A stretch of 64,000 nt of DNA, taken from positions 2,322,322 to 2,386,321 of the forward strand of contig LSYV01000004.1 of assembly GCA_001584585.1 (NCBI GenBank). Direction: 5' to 3'. Below the pieces are notes generated by a model, which made no database searches, was not told where the DNA came from, and saw only the letters and a list, made by a program, of their open reading frames with translations. This stretch comes from Gonium pectorale. Its lineage: Eukaryota; Chlorophyta; Chlorophyceae; Chlamydomonadales; Volvocaceae. Positions 56,751 through 64,000 of the stretch are shown here, one piece after another (the first letter of the stretch is position 1; each line of letters starts with the position of its first letter). The translations under genes and the position numbers were made by a program.

Positions 56751-59700
56751 CTAGTCATCGTCGTACGGCATAATGCTGGTCATGGTTGCCAGCGCCACGC
56801 GGTCCGCCTCCACCGCCAGCTTGCCGTAGGTCGGGTCGGGCGGCCGCTGCCGGGCGCTCTCGGCGCGGATGGTCTCGGTCAGCGGCGACAGCGCGTGCTT
56901 GGACTCGCTGCTCGCCAGCTTCCAGTGCATGAACTGGGTGCAGAGCGGGGCGGGGCAAGATATGACAGGTTGCACGGAGGAAACTAGGCGTTGAGGCCAT
57001 CATTCTTGCGTAGGAATGCGTGCCAAGTATGGTAACGGGATGCACATCGCCACTGTGCTGGGTGCAGGTCCCTAACCCTCCCCACCTGCTCCGTGAGGCA
57101 CCACGCCCGCTGCCAGTACTCCGCGTGCTCCACATACACGAACTCGTCGCAGCACGCAATGTAGACCGGGAGAGCCTGCAGTACATGGCAGGTTAGGTGT
57201 TTGGGCGCCGCATTTCAGCAACCCGTCACTCCCTACGCGCAGCGCATGTTACAGCAACAAACCCATGACCTTCAAAGTTTCCGGCAGCAAGCCCCTAGAG
57301 GCGCCTCCGGCCGACCAAGTGCCCCATTAGGCCTGCGGGAGTCAGCTGCCCCGCGTCCCTTGCTAGGCCCCCATACCTGCGCCCCTGGCATGGGGTCGTT
57401 CTGGTTGACCACACTGTAATCCAGCCACAGGTACACCAGGCTGGGGTCCACCTTCCGGAGGTCGGCGATGTAATCCACGATCTGGAAGATCTGTGTACGG
57501 CCCATACGGTGGGCGACACGCGGGGCGTCGAGGGCGCATTGTTCAGGAACGGAACGGACTCGCACGTCACCGACTCGTAGGGGGCTTCGGCGCCCGAGGT
57601 TTACAAACGGCAGGTAAGTGTCCTCGCACGCAATGCGTCCTCGCCAATACACCCGCGCAATCCGGACCGGTGCCTCCTGCGCACCTGCTTCAGCTTGGTC
57701 CCCTCTTCGTCGTCCGGGTTCCGCGGGCGCAGCCAGCGGTGGCTGATGAACACCACCAGGGCGCCGGGCGGGAGTGTGTCCACGGGCAGTGGTCGGAATG
57801 ACGCCGTGTCGGGTCGATCCTGCTCTTTGCCCTCCTGATCCTTACCCTGCTGCTCCTTGCCCTCGGGGACTTCCGCATGGGAGGCGCGGATCTCATACCT
57901 GTGCACACGGAAGGGAGAATGCCGGCCACATAGGTCGGGACGTGGGACGTGTCCGTGCCGTTCCCAACCGGTCCCCATGGACATGGCTGGGAATGGAAGG
58001 GGAAGGGTGCGGCAGGCGACGGCCATCTGGTCCCCATGCAATGATGCAGGCAACAGGACTTTCCTCACGCTGCCCGCTGCCCCGTTCCCGGTACCTATGC
58101 CGGCATCCAGCCCCGCAGCCCTCTTCATAATTCACTCCTCTTCCCAGCTAGCGGCCCGCCGCGGGGCCCTGCCCACCTGGGTATGCACCCCGCCTCCCGC
58201 AGCTGCTCCACCGACACCACCGTCATGCCGGGCAGCTCGAAGGGCGCCTGCCGGACGAGGTGGCGCAGCAGCGTGCGGCGAGCAGTGGCCGTGGGGGCCA
58301 TGGTGACCTGCGGGGGAGGAGAGCCGGCACAGCACGGGGTGGGGCGACAAGCTGCTGGAGGACGACCTACGTCCGGGGCGGTTTCTCCTGGACCAGTGGA
58401 AAAATCCCCGCCTCCCTCTCGTCGCCCGCCAGCCTATTGGCCCGATGGCCGCTTCCGTTGAATCGGCTCTCCCTCACCTGTGACACGGCCCACGCGATGT
58501 TGCTCATGGCCTGCACCCACGGCCACGTAACGCCCTGCGGTGCCGGGACAGGCGCCACAGAGTGCTGCCGGAACAGCCCCATGCCCACTCCGGTGCGGCT
58601 TGGGGCCGAGCCGTCCGAGTCGTGCGCATCGCCTGCCTCGCCACTGACCGACATAACCTGCGTCGACCCGGATGCCACGGAATCCCCACTCTGCCGATGC
58701 AGGATAACGTCCTGATCTCGCACTGGCTCCTCCGGCAGCTGTAGCTGCACGCGCTTTTTCAGCTTGGCGGGCTTGGGCTCCACCGGGGCCAGTACCTCCG
58801 CCACCGCCTCCCCCTCCGCAATCGGCTCGGGCTCAGTTCGAAGGTCTGGCTCCGAGGTTCGCTCCGGCGGGTGCGGCGCCGGCTCGGGCTCCTGCCAGCC
58901 CTGCACCCGCCCCTCGAGCCCTTCGCCCACCGCCCGCGGGCCCCGCGTCGGCGTTTGTGGCTGTGGCTGCGACAACGGCTGTGTCGGCGTCGGCGGCTGC
59001 CCCCGCGAAGGCGTTGACGGCCCGGACGCCGCCGGCGGCGGCTGCTCCTCCGCCAGCATCTGCACCGGATGCAGCCTGGGCGGCCCTAGCTGGTGGCTCA
59101 GCTGTGGCTTGGGCTTGGGCTTCTGCCTCGGCTTTGCCTTGGTCACCACCTGCGACAAGGTGGCGAAGAAGCCATGGGCACACAGGCTGGGGCATCGCTT
59201 GGGTCATGGGTCGGCACCTTCAGCCCGGCCGCACGCCCCGCACCCGCATCGTACCGGCGTAGCCTGTCCGATTCCTTACACCCACCTGCGACTGCCATCC
59301 GCTGGCTGCGTGCGAGGCCCAGCCGCCCGGCGGCTTGGAGGGCGATTGGTAGTCCAGCACGGCCCGCGGCGTGCTGCCCGTGGGGTCCAGCAGCGACTGG
59401 GGGGTCCGGAGGAGAGCCTCAAACTCGGCGAGCGAGTCCTTGACCTCGGGGTCGGCAGACTCCAGCACCTTCATGTGCGGGGCCATCATGAACTTGTATG
59501 CGATGAGCACCGTGTAGCTGTGGGCAGGGGACCCGAGGGGAGGGGGAGTTCCATTTGGTGGGCAGACTGAAGGGAGGGGAATAGGCGAGGAGAGTGAGAA
59601 GGCATGGTCGAGCATCCCGCCCCACGCGACGCGATGCATGGAAGGGTGGGCGAGGGCCCTGAGAGGGGAGCCAGGCCTGATGCAGACGCTCGTAACCTGC

Positions 59701-62692
59701 AAGTTAGATTGACCCGGCACCGTAAATGGGGCCGCAGCAAAGTGGCGCGGGTATGCTGACAGTAGCACCTCACTAGGAATGAACCGCCTCGTACGCGCCC
59801 CGCTCAAGGCGCGACACGCATCCCACGGTCTGACCGCTGTTCGCAACTTGCCTCTCCAGGTGTAGGACCTCCTTGGCCGAGCGAATGAACCGCGGCAGCG
59901 CCTGCTCGCGCTCCTTCTCGTTCATCGCCAGCCACCTTGCCCCGAACCCAATCATGACGCTCTGCGCATTGGCGCCCGCTTCCAACAACAGCCGCGCAGC
60001 CACAACCGCCTGGCGCGCCGTCTCCGCAAAGTCGGCCGACAGGAAGGACGTGACGCCCTCCGGCGGGTGTGTGTCGACGCGGCTGGTGGTGCGGCTGCTG
60101 CTGTTACTGTGCACCATGAGGGAGTTGCCCACCTCGTTGGCCAGAGTGACAGCAAGCAGCATGAGGGGCGTCATGTTGAGGCTGTTGCGCACGCGGGGGG
60201 AGGCGCCGGCCTGCAGCAGGAGGGCAGGGCGAAAGGCGTTGACGGGGGACTCTGGGGCTGAGGGCAAGGCCGAACATTCTTGACAGTGCGAAGGCTGCAG
60301 CGCAATGTACCTATAAAGAGGGGCAAGCCGTTTTCCCGGAGACTAAGATTTATAACCGAACAGCCGTTTCCTGCTGAATCGGCTTCCACGAGCTAGAGAA
60401 CGTGCAGTCATCTACATAAACTGTGTATCCTTGATATTTTACGGGTCAGCACCGACCTCTCCCCGGACCCACCTGCAGCAGCACCTCGAACACGGGGTCC
60501 AGGTCGGGGGACCAGTTGGTGAGGCGCGCCATGCAGGCCGCCCCCAGCAGCGGCTGCACCAGCGCCATGGTGCCGCACACGGGGTGGCGCACCATCAGCA
60601 GCGTCACCGCGAGCATCCGCCTGCAGCACCAGCGCCAACGCCACCGGGTGTGAGAGGTGCACCATTCGATGGAGCGACACGGCTGCGGCTTGCATGCTGC
60701 TGGCGCCTCGCTGCATAACTCTTACTAGGGAATCGTAATGCGGTAACCTGTTTGAGCCTCCCCCGATGCACCCGTGCTCCAGAGCACCTAGCGCACACGA
60801 CCGCCTTGGACACCGTTGGGCGCATGCGGTTGGTCTTCACACGCTGCCCCGCCCAGTCCGCGTTTTGCTGACAAGCCGGGACTTGGAAACCCACTTTGTA
60901 GTGTCTCAGTAAACTCCCTTTAGGTCGCTACACTGCTTACCTCCCCCAGATGGCTTTGAGGCGGAGCATGTTCTGCAGCGCCGTGCCTAGAAGCGGCGCG
61001 TTCGACGAGACCCTGGCACCGCCTCCGCTGTCACTACCGTGCGCGCCGTGTTTGACTGCGGGAGGAATTCGGGCAAACACACGTCCTGTGCTATATCCCG
61101 GGGCACCTGCGTGCGCAATAGTACCCTCCGCAAGGCCCCTTGTGGCTAGGGTCACCGCACATTGCCACGCGGTTAGGCTATGCCGAGGCCACATCGGTGA
61201 GCCCCCTTCATCGCGAACCGTGAGCAAACTGCCCCTCCAGCTGCAGATGCCTTTGCCATGTGGGCTTTGGCTCTAAACAAGCCATGCAAACGGCGCGATC
61301 AAGCACACAGGTCACATGGGGAGACAGGACAGGCGCGCAAAGGCTAGTGAGCCTGACAGGGCTGGATGTGCAACTGTGCATGTGCGTGCGCAGCCTTCCG
61401 GTGCGCAACTCGGGGTTGTTCCTCCCCTCACCTGTCAGCGCCCGCGACAGCAGCCGCTGGAACTTAACCTCCCCTTCAAACTGGCTGCCCGCGGAGCTGC
61501 TCAGGTAGACCTTCTCCGCCAGCTCCGCCGCGCGCGCAAGCATGGTGGTGCCTGCGATGGCGTTGGCAATGTTCGCTCCGAACGTGGGCAGGTTGACGTA
61601 CTCTGGGCTGTCCGCCAGGAAGTCCCGGAAGCTGCTCTCGGGTGTGCTGTACACAAACATGAGCACACCGCGGGCCTGGGGGGGGGGAGGTGTGGAAGGG
61701 GCGGCGTCCTGTGGCAGCGAGGACGCGTCGCAGATGGTAGGGAGGCTCATACGCAGGGAGCTGAGCAGCTGGGGGCGGGCACCGGGCTTCTACAGAGGGA
61801 GCCTAAACCACCGCATATTAGCCCAATGCACTGGCGCTATGGGCTCCTCTTGGGCCCTTTCCAAGGCCGATGGCGCACAGGCGCCGCGCCGTTGGGACGA
61901 CAACGGCTAGAACCGCAGCCCGCGTGGGTGCCGCAGTCCGTCGGCCTTGCCCCGCCGTAACTGCTTCTCGGACCCGCCTCCACCCGCCCGAATGCATGCC
62001 GGCAGGCACCATGGCCATTGGCCTCGCGACATTCCCCAAGCCCTAACAGGCAAGAAACTGCTGCTGCATACCAATACACTCCAAACCAATGACCTAAAGA
62101 CAGCAGCAGGCACGGCCCGCACCTGCAGCCCCTGCGCCCCCCGGGACTCCTCCAGCCGCTTCCGCACGGCCTGGCGGTCCACTCGCATATCTGTGTGCGT
62201 CCAGCGGGTAGGGTGGGACTCGAGCACGGGCGGCATTCAGGACAGATGCCAGGCACGGCATCGGTCATTCCAGGAGAGCGGGGTCGTAGATCAAAACAAA
62301 TGGCAGCGTCGCAAAGCAGACAGCGCCAGCTGACCAGAACAGAATCACCAGGCAGGGCAATCACCCTCTCTGGGGTTCAAGAGTATGGCAAACTGTATAC
62401 GGGCTGAGGCAAGGCAGGCCCCGGAAGCCCGCGTGTTGTCCGGGCGGGCAGGGGCTTGATAGACGTGCGTCCCCCAGCAACAAGCACTGAAGAACCCTGT
62501 GGGTGACCGAACCTGCTATTATACCTTCCCACTGTGCATCTCGCCGGGTTTGGGGTCAACGCGGGTGCACGACCACCCGCCCCACCCGCCGTTGTTGGTA
62601 AGCCGGGGACCGCGAACCAGAACCTGCCTACCCGATATCTCATCAAGAAGGCTGTCCTCAGCCTCCTTATAGAGCTGCAACAGTGGCACATC
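56751..62692 (-). CDS. Ankyrin-like repeat protein with C-terminal TIR-like module, paralogue B (5' end unresolved)
   Basis: Tandem copy of the 50616-55148 gene, same strand. 3' exons: 56751-56933, 57086-57175, 57377-57490, 57685-57898, 58177-58307; lengths match copy A except the 57685 exon, which is 42 bases longer. Further exons lie near 58480-59155, 59285-59520, 59850-60213, 60470-60620, 60940-61015, 61430-61675, 62120-62190 and one ending at 62692 (DVPLLQLYKEAEDSLLDEIS). Domain order is the same: FVYSTPESSFRDFLADSPEY, ankyrin-like VFEVLLQAGASPRVRNSLNM and LLLEAGANAQSVMIGFG, linker, WPWVQAMSNIAWAVSQ, then VVFISHRWLRPRNPDD, YLWLDYSVVNQND and EYWQRAWCLTEQ, ending MPYDDD. The linker is long and Pro/Gln/Glu-rich, unlike copy A. 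The 5' exon(s) are not identified. Function unknown. Confidence 0.72.
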
Positions 62693-64000
62693 CTGCGGCA
62701 AAGGCACGCGGCGAGAGCGGTTCGAATGCACGCCCAAGCCCCGCCCACATCCAACCAACAACAAGTACTGGAGAAATAACCACACCTCGTAGCTGCGTCT
62801 GCTGCCATGGACCAGCGTTCCAGCGCGCGCGAGTAAATGCTCCTTTAGGTCCTCCTGGTTTGAGCTCTGTTTAACCGTTTGCGGTCGCGACGAGCCGCAA
62901 CCCTGAACAAGGGCAAGCAGCGGCTAGGCCTCAGCGGAAGAAGCGAACGGCCGGCGCCCCTCCAAAACGTCGCCCCTCCAAAACTCCTCACCATCACTAT
63001 GGACCGCAATCACGCGGCACGGGTGAGTCACATGGCAGATGGGCCGCAGTGCAAGGAGGAGTGAGGGTTCTCGAATTGTCCTTCCGCTGGGCACACACGA
63101 AGGAGGTGCAAGTCAGGCAGTAAGCGCTTTGCAAACAGCTGCGTCTGTTTTGCTATGTCGCAGCTTGCGTGGCACTTCGCACTTAGAACTGCCGTTTGCG
63201 GTTGGCGTCGTTGGCGTTGCGGTGCGGCACTGCGGCTATTTGTTGCGTTGTGTGGACAGTGCCCCTTGGACCCCTTGCTGCGATGGATTGCGGTGGTGGA
63301 ATGGAGAAGAATGCTCCGCCGGTGGCCGGTGCCTGGTCAGCAGCCGGGAACTTCGGCGGGAAGGCGGCAGAGGTGGGGAGGGCCCGTCTGCTCGTCGCCG
63401 TCGCCCGCCATGCCATGTACCCGGCGCCCTACTGACAACGTCGCAACTTCGGGGTGGTTTGACCATAGATGTAACCTTCGTAGTTTCCGTTTTTTACTTA
63501 TTTGTGTGACGGCGTCATGGCCGTGTTTACGAGGACAGACGGGGGTACCCAGTTGCGGCAGCAGTGGAAAGGGGAAAAGTAAAATCAGAAACAGGGAAGG
63601 CTACAGGGACAGGGACAGCATAACGGAAACAGGGAAGGGACTGCATGATGGCTGATGAGTAGGCTCGGCTGCTGGTGCCAGCGTGCCGTCAGTTACACTC
63701 TTCAAACGGAACTGGCGACACTGTACCACCGGGGGAGATTTACCTGACCACCACGGCTACCCATCGTGCCGCGGAAGGCGGCCCGCCTAGCCATCTAGGT
63801 TCTCACACGGACCTAAATGAGCAACGCACTGCCCAGGAGCCCAGCACTGAGCATCACTGAGGAAGGGGGCATTCAGAGCGCGGTAAGTCTTCTGAGGGGG
63901 ACAGCAAGCTGAGGAGGCTGACTGAGCTGGCCCAAGCTGGTGCGGGACAGAAATAACAAAAGCTGTAGAGAAGAGATAGCCCGCCTCCGCAGTCATACAC
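62693..64000. other. Right-hand end of window, no firm gene
   Basis: Should contain the 5' end of paralogue B. A plus-strand open stretch at 62879-63030 ends in a good donor (CGG/GTGAGT after MDRNHAAR), and another at about 63301-63375 (MEKNAPPVAGAWSAAGNFGG) also ends in a donor-like GTGGGG. These could be exons of a plus-strand gene leaving the window, but no family is recognised. The dispersed repeat copy at 63383-63458 follows directly. Purine-rich short repeats (gaaacagggaagg) lie at about 63590-63640. Confidence 0.4.
63383..63458 (+). repeat. Dispersed repeat, copy 3
   Basis: Matches the copy in Mini-III intron 2 along about 75 bases (GTCTGCTCGTC, TCGCCCGCCAT, GGCGCCCTACTG, then a diverged CGCAACTTCGG), and more weakly the inverted copy at 36985-37056. 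Confidence 0.65.

Noticed and set aside
1..64000. tRNA and rRNA genes
   Set aside because: No cloverleaf-like segment or rRNA core sequence was recognised on either strand by eye.

Overview
The window looks like nuclear DNA of a volvocine green alga (Chlamydomonas/Volvox relatives). The evidence is GC-rich, intron-dense genes with GT-AG and some GC-AG introns, N-terminal extensions that resemble organelle transit peptides, and a gene set that includes cilium genes (BBS7 and an LRRC56/ODA8-type protein) and an algal pyruvate formate-lyase. The species cannot be fixed from the sequence. Gene models were built by hand from conserved peptides and splice sites, so exon edges are firm only where stated.

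Layout. 1-4633 (-): pyruvate formate-lyase, with its 3' end off the window. 4634-6731: intergenic, holding a decayed coding relic. 6732-9142 (-): secreted or luminal sulfotransferase. 9564-13752 (+): organelle-type glutathione S-transferase with a CPYC site. 14908-16674 (-): single-exon coiled-coil protein. 17338-19518 (-): second, multi-exon coiled-coil protein. 19743-23455 (-): CTU2, a tRNA wobble-uridine thiolation factor. 24224-26622 (-): acidic/basic, probably nuclear protein of unknown function. 27506-30768 (-): RsuA/RluB-type rRNA pseudouridine synthase, divergent from 31004-32079 (+), a Mini-ribonuclease III. 33495-36242 (-): single-exon LRRC56/ODA8-like protein. 37301-41650 (-): Misato/DML1, divergent from 42106-49310 (+), a complete 16-exon BBS7. 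50616-55148 and 56751-62692 (both -): tandem paralogues with ankyrin-like repeats and a C-terminal TIR-like SHRWL...WLDY...WC..E module. 62693-64000: no clear gene, one dispersed repeat copy.

The most unusual region is the tandem pair of ankyrin/TIR-like genes. Some exons are about 98-99% identical between the copies while neighbouring exons and the central linker have diverged, which suggests patchy gene conversion around a possible signalling or immune-type module. Two head-to-head pairs also make functional sense: RluB with Mini-III (both organelle rRNA maturation) and Misato with BBS7 (both tied to the CCT/TCP-1 chaperonin in other organisms). No tRNA, rRNA, CRISPR array or intact transposon was seen.
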